Assembly (NCBI GenBank): GCA_900539145.1
Contig: UQAX01000007.1
Location: 11,674 to 75,673 of the forward strand
DNA: 64,000 bases
Reading direction: 5' to 3'
From: an uncultured Blautia sp.
GTDB lineage: Bacteria; Bacillota; Clostridia; Lachnospirales; Lachnospiraceae
Positions 25,267 to 34,439 of the stretch are shown here, piece by piece (position 1 is the first letter of the stretch; each line of letters begins with the position of its first letter). Made by a program: the position numbers and the translations under genes. Under the pieces are notes generated by a model, which had not been told where the DNA came from, did not search any database, and saw nothing but the letters and a program-made list of their open reading frames with translations.

Positions 25267-27324
25267 ATGGATAGTCAAATGAATTTAGATAAAGAACTAA
25301 AGATTTATATGCAGACAATTCGATTTTTAGATGACAGTACAGATGATTACTTCTATTTATATGACCTTGCAAATGACAGAATTTATTTTACTGAAAAAAT
25401 TTGTGAAAAGTATCCGATTGTCTCAAGAAAAGAGGGTATTCTGTTTTCTGAATGGAGTAAAATTGTTTATGCAAAGGACTTAAAACAGTTAAAATACGAG
25501 ATAAATAAAATTGTCAGCGGGAAAAGTGACAGCCATTCTATGGAGTATCGCCTTATTGACAGAAGCGGAAGCAAAAATTGGGTTATCTGCCGTGGGACAG
25601 TACTAAAAAAAGATGATGGTACGCCGGGATTTTTAATCGGAAATGTATCAGAAGGTGCAGTAAGGCGAGAACTGGACAGCTTGACAGGACTCTGGAACGG
25701 TGAAAAGTTTAAAGAGGATATGGGATGTCTGAAAAAGGATAAGGGCTATCTTATGATTTTAGATATTGATAATTTTAAAAATATCAATGTAAAGAATGGA
25801 AGAGAGTTTGGTAATAATCTGCTGAAAATGGTAGCAATGGTTTTAGAAGAAAAGACAGATTATCTCACAAAATTGTACAGATTAGACGGAGATTGCTTTG
25901 CATTAAATTTTCCGGATAAAACAAAAGAAGCTGTGATAGAATTTTATAACGCTGTAAAAGAAGAATTAAAAAGCTATTGCACCGCATCTGCGGGAGCTGT
26001 GGCGTATTCGGATGGGATAGGAGAAGACAGTGGATTTTTGCACCAGTACGCGGAAAATGCTTTAGACCGAGCAAAGAGAGAAGGAAAAAATATATTGGCT
26101 TTCTTTTCCTCTGAAGATTATCAGAAAAGCTTAGACTGGATTAAGCTTCAGGACGAGTTAAAAGAGTCTGTCCGTCATCAATGTAAGGGGTTTTCTCTTC
26201 GTTATCAGCCGCAAATGAGAGGAAAGGACTTTCAGGTTTATGGAGCGGAGGCGTTGCTGCGCTATGAGTCTGCCACTGAGGGATTGGTTAGTCCGGCAAA
26301 ATTTATTCCTATTTTAGAGCAGAGCGGTTTAATCTGCGAAGTGGGAAACTGGGTATTGAAAACAGCTGTAAAACAGTGTGCAGACTGGAGAAAGGTTCTT
26401 ACAGACTTTCATATTGGTGTTAATATTTCATATGTGCAGTTATGTCAGGATAACATTACAGAGATGGTTCTTGATACAATTAAAGAGGCGGGAATACCGG
26501 GAGATGCACTTACCTTGGAAGTGACAGAAAGCATGGAGCTTCAGGATTACAGCTATTTTAACAAGATTTTTTACGAGTGGAAAAGGCATGGAATTCATAT
26601 TGCCATCGATGATTTTGGAACAGGATATTCCAGTTTGGGATATTTAAAGAGTATTGATGTGGATGAGATAAAAATAGACCGTTGCTTTGTAAGCCGTATT
26701 TATTGCAATAATTACAATTATCGTTTGATGAGTAATATTATTAAGCTGGCACATTCCTCACAAATTCAAGTGTGTTGTGAAGGAGTTGAGACAGAAGAGG
26801 AATTGACTTCATTGCAGCAGTTAATTCCTGATTTTCTTCAGGGATTTCTTTTTGCCAAGCCTTATACAAAAGAGGAACTTGAAAAATTATATATGTGTAA
26901 GGAGAGCTTGGAGTATCAGGAAAGAGTTGAAAGAGAGAGAAAACTGTATCAGATAAGCACTATTGAGGAAAAGAACGTGACAGCGGAAAATGAGAGAGAT
27001 GAGATTGTGAATATTGTAGAGGGAATGGATGAAGTGATTTACGTCAGCGATATAGATACGTATGAGCTTTATTATATGAACTCTGCTGCCAGAAAACTGA
27101 CAGGTATTTATGAATATAAAGGGCGTAAATGCTATCAGGTGTTTCAGGGGAGACAACTGCCTTGTGAATATTGCAATAACTGTAAACTGAAAAACGGAAA
27201 AATCCAGGTATGGGAACGAGATAATTTATTTTTTGATAAGCATTTTGTGATAAAAGATAAGTTAATTCCGTGGAACGGAAAAATGGCACGTTTAGAAATT
27301 GCCATGGATACCGACGGAAGATGA
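25267..27324 (+). CDS. PAS - degenerate GGDEF - EAL - PAS c-di-GMP phosphodiesterase
   Basis: This is a 685-residue soluble protein. An N-terminal PAS domain (about 15-125) leads to a GGDEF-type domain whose signature is degenerate (RLDGDCF), so it is probably not a cyclase but may bind GTP. The EAL domain (about 295-545) keeps the catalytic set: EALLR, NISYVQL, EVTES, IDDFGTGYSS, KIDR, EGVETEEE and QGFLFAKP. It should therefore hydrolyse c-di-GMP. The C-terminal PAS (about 575-685) carries a cysteine motif, C-x10-C-x2-C-x2-C in KCYQVFQGRQLPCEYCNNC. The gene is 2 bases after the cyclase gene, which pairs synthesis with breakdown in one transcript. Confidence 0.92.
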   Translation: MDSQMNLDKELKIYMQTIRFLDDSTDDYFYLYDLANDRIYFTEKICEKYPIVSRKEGILFSEWSKIVYAKDLKQLKYEINKIVSGKSDSHSMEYRLIDRSGSKNWVICRGTVLKKDDGTPGFLIGNVSEGAVRRELDSLTGLWNGEKFKEDMGCLKKDKGYLMILDIDNFKNINVKNGREFGNNLLKMVAMVLEEKTDYLTKLYRLDGDCFALNFPDKTKEAVIEFYNAVKEELKSYCTASAGAVAYSDGIGEDSGFLHQYAENALDRAKREGKNILAFFSSEDYQKSLDWIKLQDELKESVRHQCKGFSLRYQPQMRGKDFQVYGAEALLRYESATEGLVSPAKFIPILEQSGLICEVGNWVLKTAVKQCADWRKVLTDFHIGVNISYVQLCQDNITEMVLDTIKEAGIPGDALTLEVTESMELQDYSYFNKIFYEWKRHGIHIAIDDFGTGYSSLGYLKSIDVDEIKIDRCFVSRIYCNNYNYRLMSNIIKLAHSSQIQVCCEGVETEEELTSLQQLIPDFLQGFLFAKPYTKEELEKLYMCKESLEYQERVERERKLYQISTIEEKNVTAENERDEIVNIVEGMDEVIYVSDIDTYELYYMNSAARKLTGIYEYKGRKCYQVFQGRQLPCEYCNNCKLKNGKIQVWERDNLFFDKHFVIKDKLIPWNGKMARLEIAMDTDGR

Positions 27325-27353
27325 GAAGTATTTTACAGGGGGATATAGATTTC

Positions 27354-30300
27354 ATGAAAGAAAATTTTGATTTACAGTTTTTTCCTAAAGTTTTAGATAA
27401 AATTACTTCCAATATTCGTGTAATGAATGTGGAAACCAATGAAATTTTGTATATGAATGATTGCTGTAAACAAACGTTTCATGAGGAAAGTCCGGAAGGG
27501 AAAAAGTGTTGGGAAGTACTCCAAAAGGATAAGAAACAAAAATGTGAATTTTGTAAAATAGACGAGCTGAAAAAACAAGGAGTCGGGAAACCCTATTTTT
27601 GGAAAGAGTGTAATACAATCACAGGCAAGGTATATCTGACAGAGGATACGCTGGAAAAGGTGGGAGAAACTCTGTACCATATACAGAGCGCTATTGATAT
27701 TACAGATTACATTAAGCTTTGTGAAGTAGCTGCAACGGATGAACTGACAGGAATTTTAAATCGGAAGGCAGGAAAAGAAAAGCTTGCACAGATTTTAGAA
27801 AATTTGAAAAAAGATGAAAAATTTACCGCAGTTCTCTATGATATTGACGGCTTGAAGTGGGTAAACGATACTTACGGACACTTGGAGGGAGACAGGCTTC
27901 TCACTTATGTGGCTCAAAAGATTGAACAGGAATTGTCAGAGTCTGACTTCGTATTTCGGTTAAGCGGAGACGAATTTATTATTATTTTTATGAACCAAAA
28001 TGCAGATACCGCAGATGTCTGGATGAAAAGAATATTAAAATTGCTGAAAGACGGGCGTGAAGCAGTCGGTATTGATTATGACGTTACTTTCAGTTATGGT
28101 CTGGCGACCATACGGGAGCAAGAGCGGCTGACCGTATCAGACGTTCTTTCTCTTGTAGATGCACAGATGTATATTCAAAAAAGGGATTATCATATTTTTA
28201 AAGCACAGAGACAGCTGGAAGAAAGACATAGAAAGGTCAACGAAATAACGCCGTTTCAATATAATAAGGAATATCTTTTTGATGCGTTGGATGAAAGTAT
28301 TGATGATTATGTTTTTGTGGGAAATCTGAAAACAGGAAAGTTTAAATATTCTTATAAAATGATGCTGGATTTTGGGCTTCCGTCTCAGGTTTTAGATAAT
28401 GCAGCAGCATTCTGGGGAAAAAAGATACATCCGGAAGACATGGAAATGTTCTTGCGAAGTAATCAGGAAATCGCGGACGGAAGAGCAGACAGACACACGA
28501 TTATATATCGTGCAAAAAATGTAAAAGGCGAGTGGGTGCATCTTATGTGCAAAGGGCGCATGGTGAGAGATGCAGAAGGAATACCTGATTTATTCAGCGG
28601 AATTATTCGAAACCTTGATAAAAAAGAACTGGATATCAATGAAGAAATCCGAGTTATCAGTGACAGCAGCAGCGACGGGATTTTTAAAGCTTCCATGACA
28701 GAGGGATTTCCTGTGCTGTATGCCAATGACGGTTATTATGAGCTTCACGGATATACGAAAAAACAGATGGCAGAAGAATTGAATAACTGTGTAGATGGTC
28801 TTGTATATGAAGAGGACAGAGAAAGAATTACCCATGAGATTGCGGATGGCATTGCAGAGAATAAAAGGCGGATGATACTGGAATATCGAATTTGCAGACG
28901 AGACGGAAGACTTGCATGGGTACATGTAAATGCGGGTATTTTAATAGACTCAGACGGAACTCCCATCATGTTGGGAATGATTATGGATATTACAAAGAGG
29001 CGGGAGTTGGAAGAGAAGCTCATGCGCACAGAGCAGCTTTTTAAAATAGCCAGAAAAAATATTCGTTTAAATATATGGGAATATGATATCCGCAAAAAGA
29101 AAATTATTCAGACAGAAGAGTCTCAAAAAGTTCACGGATATGGAAGAATTATAGAAAATGTTCCTGAAACATTGATAGCAGACGGAGGTATTCATCCAAA
29201 TGACGTGGAAGCGGCAAAAAAATTCTATAAAGAAATAGAAGAAGGAAATGCAGTAAACAGCATTGTAGTTCGAATAAGGGCAGAAAACAATACATATCGT
29301 TGGGAGAAAGTGACCTACACCACTGTGCAGTGGCTGAAAGGAAAGCCGACTTGGGCAATCGGAATATCAGAGGATATTACGGCGCAAAAAGAGGCGGAAG
29401 CTCGTGTTTTCAAGGAAGAGCGATTGAGAGAATTGTTGTCAGAAGATATGATTTGCAGTTTTCAGGTTAATTTAAGCCAAAACCGTTTAGAGAATTTCTG
29501 GGATTGCTTAAATGGGAAAGGCGAGGTTAAAGTTCCGGAACAGGGGTATGAAGGCGTATACCGCAGAATGTTGGACACCATTGCAAATGAAGATGACAGA
29601 AAACGTTTTGTGGAGATGTGCGAACCTCAAAAGATGCAGCCGGAGCTGTTGAAAGGTCAGCAAAGCTTTAATCTGGAATTTAGACAGAAACAAAAAAGCG
29701 GACTGATTTTATGGGTTGGTTTAAATCTTCGTGTTATGCGTTCTCCGGAGTCGGGAGAGTGCTTTTTATTTGGATATTTAAAAAATATTGATTTATTAAA
29801 ACGCAGAGAACTGTCTTTAAAACAAAAAGCTGAGACAGATGAGATAAGCGGATTTTATAATTTAAAAACAGCGAAGCTTTTGATTGAAGAAAGCCTGAAA
29901 AAATCTCAGAAAGAAAAATGTGCATGTGTGCTGTTTGATGTGGATAACTTTAAAAAAATCAATCAGGAAGGTGGATTTTTCTCAGGAGATAAGGTTTTAA
30001 AAGCAATCAGCAGTGAAATTACGAAACACACCCTGCTTTCCTGTATAAAGGCAAGAGTAAAAGGAGATACGTTTTTGCTGTTTTTCTATAATCTTAACAA
30101 AGACAGCAGTATACGGGAAATAATGGAAAGAACCCGTGAAAATATCAGTCGGAAATACAACATAGAAGGACAAGAATTTTATGTTACAGTTTCAGCAGGA
30201 ATGACAATGAACTTTGCCGACAATATGTCTTATGAGCAAATGTATCAATGTGCCGAGTATGCTTTGCAGGCGGCAAAAAGAGAAGGGAAGAGTACTCTGC

Positions 30301-32384
30301 GGATGTTCCGTGATGTTGAGCAGATTGAGAACGGAAAGGACATTCATATTACGGTAAATCCGGATACGTATGAAATTACAGGCATGAATGCAACAGGAAA
30401 GGTTGCATTTGACAGAAAAGGATTGCCGGATGCGAATGTTAAATGCCATGAGCTTTTGTATAATAGCCCGACTCCGTGTTCTTTCTGCTATAAAGAGATG
30501 AATTTGAATGAAGAACAGGTGTGGAAATGCTTTTTGCCTCGCTTGAATAAACCCATGTATGTGCAGATAAAAGACTTGATGGAAGACGGAAAACGAGTCA
30601 GAAAAATTCATTTGCAGGAAAAAATGGAGGAAAATCAGGAAACAGACAGCCTGCTTGTATTGCATTTATTAAAGGAAAGCTATAAACAGCTTGAACGTGG
30701 AGAAGACCGTTCTTCTGTAATTTTTACATTGATGAAATACATCGCAAATGCTTTTCAGGCAAGCTATGCAGCATTGTATGAACAAGAAGAAACAGGAGAG
30801 AATTTAAGAGTAGAACAAAGCTGGAAGTCAGAGGATTTCTCAGGAAGGGAATATTTTAATCTGGAAAGTGATAAGCTGGAAAACCTTTTTGGTACAGTTT
30901 TTCCAAAAGATACGATTTTCATTAAAAATAAGGATAGCATAGGGTATGCTGAGGCACAGGAAATTTATGGGGAAGAAAGAGTACCGCTTCCTTTGATTTT
31001 AACGGGAAACTTCAAAGAAGGCAAACTGATTTCCATGGTTGCCTTGGAATATGCGAGGGAAGAGAAGCTTTCTTTTGAAATACTGGAAGCTGTTGCGGAG
31101 TTTCTACATCAGACCGGCAGTGTTTTTAAGCTGCGCAAAAAGTATGAGGCTGCTATGCAGTATGACCAGAAAACAGGAATTTTAAATTACCAAAGCTATA
31201 TGGAATATTTGGAAAGAATAAATGAAGATATTCATTCTACTTTTGGTATTTTTGGAATTCAAATCGCTGCGTTAAAAGATTACAACACACGTTATGGGAC
31301 AAGCGCAGGAGATGATTTATTAAAAACAGCAGCAGATGTATTGGCAGAATTTTTCGGACGGGAGAATTGCTTCCGTGTAAGCAGCGCACGTTTCTTTGCA
31401 GTTTATCCGAACATTACTTATGAGAACTTCCAGCAGAGATGCGAAAAGGTGAGAGAATGTCTGGAAAAAAGGCATAGCGGAATGTTTGCAGACGCAAGAG
31501 TATGGGGCGAGCAGGTGATTTCGGTGGAGAAGCTTCAGCAGCAGGTAGAAGAAAAGCTCCAGATAGCGCTGACAAAACTGCGCATACTTCAGCTAGAAAA
31601 CAGTCAGGATACAGTTTCAGACAATCTGGCGAAATTAAAAGAAACCATAGAAAGCGGAAAATTCCGTACGTTTTTCCAGCCGAAAGCCAATGTCCAGACC
31701 GGTGAAATCTGCGGAGCAGAAGCTTTAATCCGCTATTATGACGAGAAAAGCGGAATTGTACCGCCGGGACGTTTTCTTCCTCAGATTGAAAAGGCAGGAT
31801 TTATTCGTCTGATTGACTTGTTTATTTTAAAAGACGTGTGCCGGATTTTGAAGAAATGGATTGCATGCGGCTGGAAGCCGTTTCCGATTTCTTTAAATTA
31901 TTCAAGAGCCACGATTTTAGAGCCGGGGATTTTAGAGGAAACCAATGCTATTATGGAAAGCATGGGTGTGCCCAAGGAGCTTATTCAGATTGAAGTGACG
32001 GAGACTATTGGATGTATCGACACCGGCAGTCTGAAAGAGATTGTGGAACGCTTTACAGAAGCCGGCTATAAAATTGCCTTAGACGATTTCGGAGCAGAAT
32101 ATAGCAATATCTATGTTTTATATTCTCTGGAACTGGATGCTTTAAAATTAGACAGGCGTATTGTCAGCGATATTTATCACGATAAGCGGGCACGGTTTGT
32201 GGTGGAAAATGTAATCCATATCTGCAAAGAGCTTCAGATAGAGTGTGTGGCAGAAGGTGTGGAAACAGAGGAACATCTGGGAGTTTTGAAGGAAATGAAC
32301 TGCGATGTGATGCAGGGATATCTGCTGAATAAGCCGCTGCCGGAAAAAGAATTTGAAAAATTATATATTAGAAAAGATATGTAA
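27354..32384 (+). CDS. Giant multi-PAS/GAF protein with three GGDEF-type domains and one EAL domain
   Basis: This is a 1,676-residue soluble sensor. Approximate order: cysteine-PAS (1-120, CEFC), GGDEF-1 (125-290), four PAS domains (300-820), GGDEF-2 (825-985), cysteine-PAS (about 980-1100, PCSFC), GAF-like (about 1110-1250), GGDEF-3 (about 1255-1420) and EAL (about 1430-1670). GGDEF-1 reads RLSGDEF at about 203-208, a variant that can be active, and lacks the RxxD I-site. GGDEF-2 reads KGDTF and GGDEF-3 reads SSARFF; both look inactive. The EAL set is largely kept (EALIR, EVTET, LDDFGAEYS, EGVETEEH), so net phosphodiesterase activity is likely. An ATG at 27354 behind GGGGG is the preferred start. 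The frame is open further upstream into the previous gene, with an ATG at 27321 overlapping its stop. Confidence 0.9.
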   Translation: MKENFDLQFFPKVLDKITSNIRVMNVETNEILYMNDCCKQTFHEESPEGKKCWEVLQKDKKQKCEFCKIDELKKQGVGKPYFWKECNTITGKVYLTEDTLEKVGETLYHIQSAIDITDYIKLCEVAATDELTGILNRKAGKEKLAQILENLKKDEKFTAVLYDIDGLKWVNDTYGHLEGDRLLTYVAQKIEQELSESDFVFRLSGDEFIIIFMNQNADTADVWMKRILKLLKDGREAVGIDYDVTFSYGLATIREQERLTVSDVLSLVDAQMYIQKRDYHIFKAQRQLEERHRKVNEITPFQYNKEYLFDALDESIDDYVFVGNLKTGKFKYSYKMMLDFGLPSQVLDNAAAFWGKKIHPEDMEMFLRSNQEIADGRADRHTIIYRAKNVKGEWVHLMCKGRMVRDAEGIPDLFSGIIRNLDKKELDINEEIRVISDSSSDGIFKASMTEGFPVLYANDGYYELHGYTKKQMAEELNNCVDGLVYEEDRERITHEIADGIAENKRRMILEYRICRRDGRLAWVHVNAGILIDSDGTPIMLGMIMDITKRRELEEKLMRTEQLFKIARKNIRLNIWEYDIRKKKIIQTEESQKVHGYGRIIENVPETLIADGGIHPNDVEAAKKFYKEIEEGNAVNSIVVRIRAENNTYRWEKVTYTTVQWLKGKPTWAIGISEDITAQKEAEARVFKEERLRELLSEDMICSFQVNLSQNRLENFWDCLNGKGEVKVPEQGYEGVYRRMLDTIANEDDRKRFVEMCEPQKMQPELLKGQQSFNLEFRQKQKSGLILWVGLNLRVMRSPESGECFLFGYLKNIDLLKRRELSLKQKAETDEISGFYNLKTAKLLIEESLKKSQKEKCACVLFDVDNFKKINQEGGFFSGDKVLKAISSEITKHTLLSCIKARVKGDTFLLFFYNLNKDSSIREIMERTRENISRKYNIEGQEFYVTVSAGMTMNFADNMSYEQMYQCAEYALQAAKREGKSTLRMFRDVEQIENGKDIHITVNPDTYEITGMNATGKVAFDRKGLPDANVKCHELLYNSPTPCSFCYKEMNLNEEQVWKCFLPRLNKPMYVQIKDLMEDGKRVRKIHLQEKMEENQETDSLLVLHLLKESYKQLERGEDRSSVIFTLMKYIANAFQASYAALYEQEETGENLRVEQSWKSEDFSGREYFNLESDKLENLFGTVFPKDTIFIKNKDSIGYAEAQEIYGEERVPLPLILTGNFKEGKLISMVALEYAREEKLSFEILEAVAEFLHQTGSVFKLRKKYEAAMQYDQKTGILNYQSYMEYLERINEDIHSTFGIFGIQIAALKDYNTRYGTSAGDDLLKTAADVLAEFFGRENCFRVSSARFFAVYPNITYENFQQRCEKVRECLEKRHSGMFADARVWGEQVISVEKLQQQVEEKLQIALTKLRILQLENSQDTVSDNLAKLKETIESGKFRTFFQPKANVQTGEICGAEALIRYYDEKSGIVPPGRFLPQIEKAGFIRLIDLFILKDVCRILKKWIACGWKPFPISLNYSRATILEPGILEETNAIMESMGVPKELIQIEVTETIGCIDTGSLKEIVERFTEAGYKIALDDFGAEYSNIYVLYSLELDALKLDRRIVSDIYHDKRARFVVENVIHICKELQIECVAEGVETEEHLGVLKEMNCDVMQGYLLNKPLPEKEFEKLYIRKDM

Positions 32385-32469
32385 CGATTTAGATATACAT
32401 AAAAGAGGGGAAATGCCTATATTTCAATATAAATATATGTTATACTGTGGCAAAGGAAGGAGCGATGGT

Positions 32470-33651
32470 ATGAATTTAAAAAGGATTACTTTTAGAAATT
32501 TTAAATCTTTGTATGACGCGGAATTTGAACCGGGAAAAGTTAACGTTTTTATTGGGGCTAATGGAGCCGGCAAGTCTACAATATTGGAAGCTATTGGGCT
32601 TTTGAGTGCAGCAATGACGGACAGAGTAGACGATATTAGTTTACAAAGAAAAGGCGTACGGTTAAGCGCTCCTTCAATGTATAAATCCAGATTTAAGAGT
32701 ATTGAAAGAACAAATCCGACAGTTGCATTGTCACTTGAATGGGAAGAAGAAACAGCACAAACTTTTAAATATGATGTTCATTTAACGACACCTAAAGGTG
32801 ATGAGTATTGGAAATATCATTCAGAGACCTTTTTCACAGATGGTGAAAAAAAATGGGGACGCAGCAATGCCTCACAAAAACAAAGCAATAATCATATAGG
32901 ATTTTTCTTATTAGATGATAACTCGGAGCTGGAGCAAGGACGGAGAATTGTAAAACATTTTGAAAATTATGGAATATTTCAGCCAAATACATTAACTTTA
33001 AGAGGAACTGTTGCCGATCCTAACCAAATGACGCCAATCGGTTTAAACGGCGGAAGACTGGCAGAAGCGTTACAAGATATCATTTATGAAAAAGATGGTG
33101 AACTGTACTTTGGATCATTGTATATGGAAGATATACTGGAATTGATTGATTGGGCCTCTGATATTTCCATTAATGTTCCGACAAAAACAAGAATTAATTC
33201 AAGCATTCCAATGACACGACAGGTTATAGAATTTGCAGATGGTTTTTTGCGGGAAACGGCTAAATTTACAGGGTATGATGCAAGTGAAGGAGCTCTTTAT
33301 ATTTTGTTTATGCTGTGTTTAGCCATGCACCCGAAAGCGCCGTCCATCTTTGCAGTTGATAGTTTTGATCATGCCTTAAATCCACGATTGGCAAAAAAAT
33401 TAATGCAGGTGTTTTGTGAGCAAATATTAGAAAATGATAAACATGTTTTTTTAACAACGCACAATCCATTGGTTTTAGACGGATTAGACATATCAAATGA
33501 CGATATACGGTTATTTGCAGTTGACAGGGATAAGAATGGATATGCAAAAATTAAAAGAATTAAAGTTTCACAAGAACTAATTGATGAAGGTCAATCCTTA
33601 TCCAGACTTTGGATTAGTGGAAGGCTTGGGGGTGTGCCGGATTTAATATGA
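32470..33651 (+). CDS. OLD-like AAA/ABC-type ATPase of a putative two-gene defence cassette
   Basis: This 393-residue ATPase resembles the OLD/AAA_21 group. The N terminus ITFRNFKSLYDAEFEPG leads to Walker A GANGAGKST (residues 29-37). The Walker B region reads FAVDSFDHALNP (about 294-305), where the usual catalytic Glu of DEP is Ser298 and Asp300 follows. An H-loop FLTTHNPLVLDGL lies at about 327-339. The start at 32470 follows GGAAGGAGCG; a longer frame from 32353 overlaps the preceding gene and lacks a ribosome site. It overlaps the next gene by 4 bases. Paired with a Toprim-like protein it resembles AbiL, PARIS and split OLD systems, which sense phage and act on nucleic acid. Function is inferred. 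Confidence 0.85.
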   Translation: MNLKRITFRNFKSLYDAEFEPGKVNVFIGANGAGKSTILEAIGLLSAAMTDRVDDISLQRKGVRLSAPSMYKSRFKSIERTNPTVALSLEWEEETAQTFKYDVHLTTPKGDEYWKYHSETFFTDGEKKWGRSNASQKQSNNHIGFFLLDDNSELEQGRRIVKHFENYGIFQPNTLTLRGTVADPNQMTPIGLNGGRLAEALQDIIYEKDGELYFGSLYMEDILELIDWASDISINVPTKTRINSSIPMTRQVIEFADGFLRETAKFTGYDASEGALYILFMLCLAMHPKAPSIFAVDSFDHALNPRLAKKLMQVFCEQILENDKHVFLTTHNPLVLDGLDISNDDIRLFAVDRDKNGYAKIKRIKVSQELIDEGQSLSRLWISGRLGGVPDLI

Positions 33652-34382
33652 TGAATATAGGGATTATTTGCGAAGGACCAACGGATTATGTTCTTTTACA
33701 GGAAATCATAGATAGAATTACAGGGGATGATAATTACTATGTACAGTTGCAGCCAGAGCCTGACTTAATGGGAAAATATGGTAATGGCTGGAAAGGTATA
33801 TGGAAATGGTGTAATGATAACGGAACACAAAAAGAAAAACTCATGAAAGATATAGAACCTTCCCTAGACATATTAATTATACAAATGGATGGTGACGTTT
33901 CCAGAAAAGAAAAAATAGCGCATTGCGGATGTAAGTCTACTGTATGTCAATACAAAACGAAATGTAGTCCCTTAGAATGTGACAGTCAAAAAGAGATAAG
34001 AGAGACGTGTCCGATTACGTTGCCATGTGCAGACCATGAAGTATCACCCAAGGCGTATATGGAACATCTGGAGAAACTGATAGAAGGATGGCTGCCGGAT
34101 TTAAATGATATATGTCTTGCTATTCCCTGTGATAGTACGGAAGCTTGGATTGTTGCGGCTTATGATGAAATAAAAGAGGCAGAAAAGATAGAAGACCCAT
34201 GGACGAATACTATTGCTAAAAAGAAAGCTTATCATGACGTGAGAATTCAGGGAAAGCAAAAAAGAGTCAGGGTATTTAAAGAGTTTGCAAAGGTTGTCAG
34301 TAAAAATTGGGAAAAAGTTACGGAGCTATGTGTTAGTGCGAAAGAATTTGAAGATAATATTCTTTCCTTAAGCGGAAAATAA
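33648..34382 (+). CDS. Toprim-like, cysteine-rich partner protein
   Basis: I do not recognise an exact family for this 244-residue protein. It opens with IGIICEGPTDYVLLQEII (Glu9, Asp13), and LDILIIQMDGDVS carries Asp81 and Asp83. The Glu plus DxD spacing is what Toprim nucleases and DUF4276/DUF4435-like partners of OLD ATPases show. Right after the DxD is a cysteine-rich insert with Cys93, 95, 100, 106, 111, 121 and 127 plus His92 and His130, a possible metal or Fe-S site. The second half has CLAIPCDSTEAWIVAAYDE. Start ATG overlaps the ATPase stop (ATGA), so the two are translationally coupled and probably form one complex. A bidirectional terminator follows. Confidence 0.75.
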   Translation: MMNIGIICEGPTDYVLLQEIIDRITGDDNYYVQLQPEPDLMGKYGNGWKGIWKWCNDNGTQKEKLMKDIEPSLDILIIQMDGDVSRKEKIAHCGCKSTVCQYKTKCSPLECDSQKEIRETCPITLPCADHEVSPKAYMEHLEKLIEGWLPDLNDICLAIPCDSTEAWIVAAYDEIKEAEKIEDPWTNTIAKKKAYHDVRIQGKQKRVRVFKEFAKVVSKNWEKVTELCVSAKEFEDNILSLSGK

Positions 34383-34386
34383 TGAA

Positions 34387-34432
34387 GGAAAAGGGGCATC
34401 CTGAAAATATAATTCAGAGATAACCCCTTTTC
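34387..34432. terminator. Bidirectional terminator between the defence cassette and pilT
   Basis: AAAAGGGG pairs with CCCCTTTT, with an inner CTGAA/TTCAG stem. It lies between convergent genes. Confidence 0.85.
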
Positions 34433-34439
34433 TCGTGTT

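Noticed and set aside
30192..30665. Minus-strand frame of 157 codons opposite the giant c-di-GMP gene
   Set aside because: Antisense shadow with no start signal or recognisable protein.
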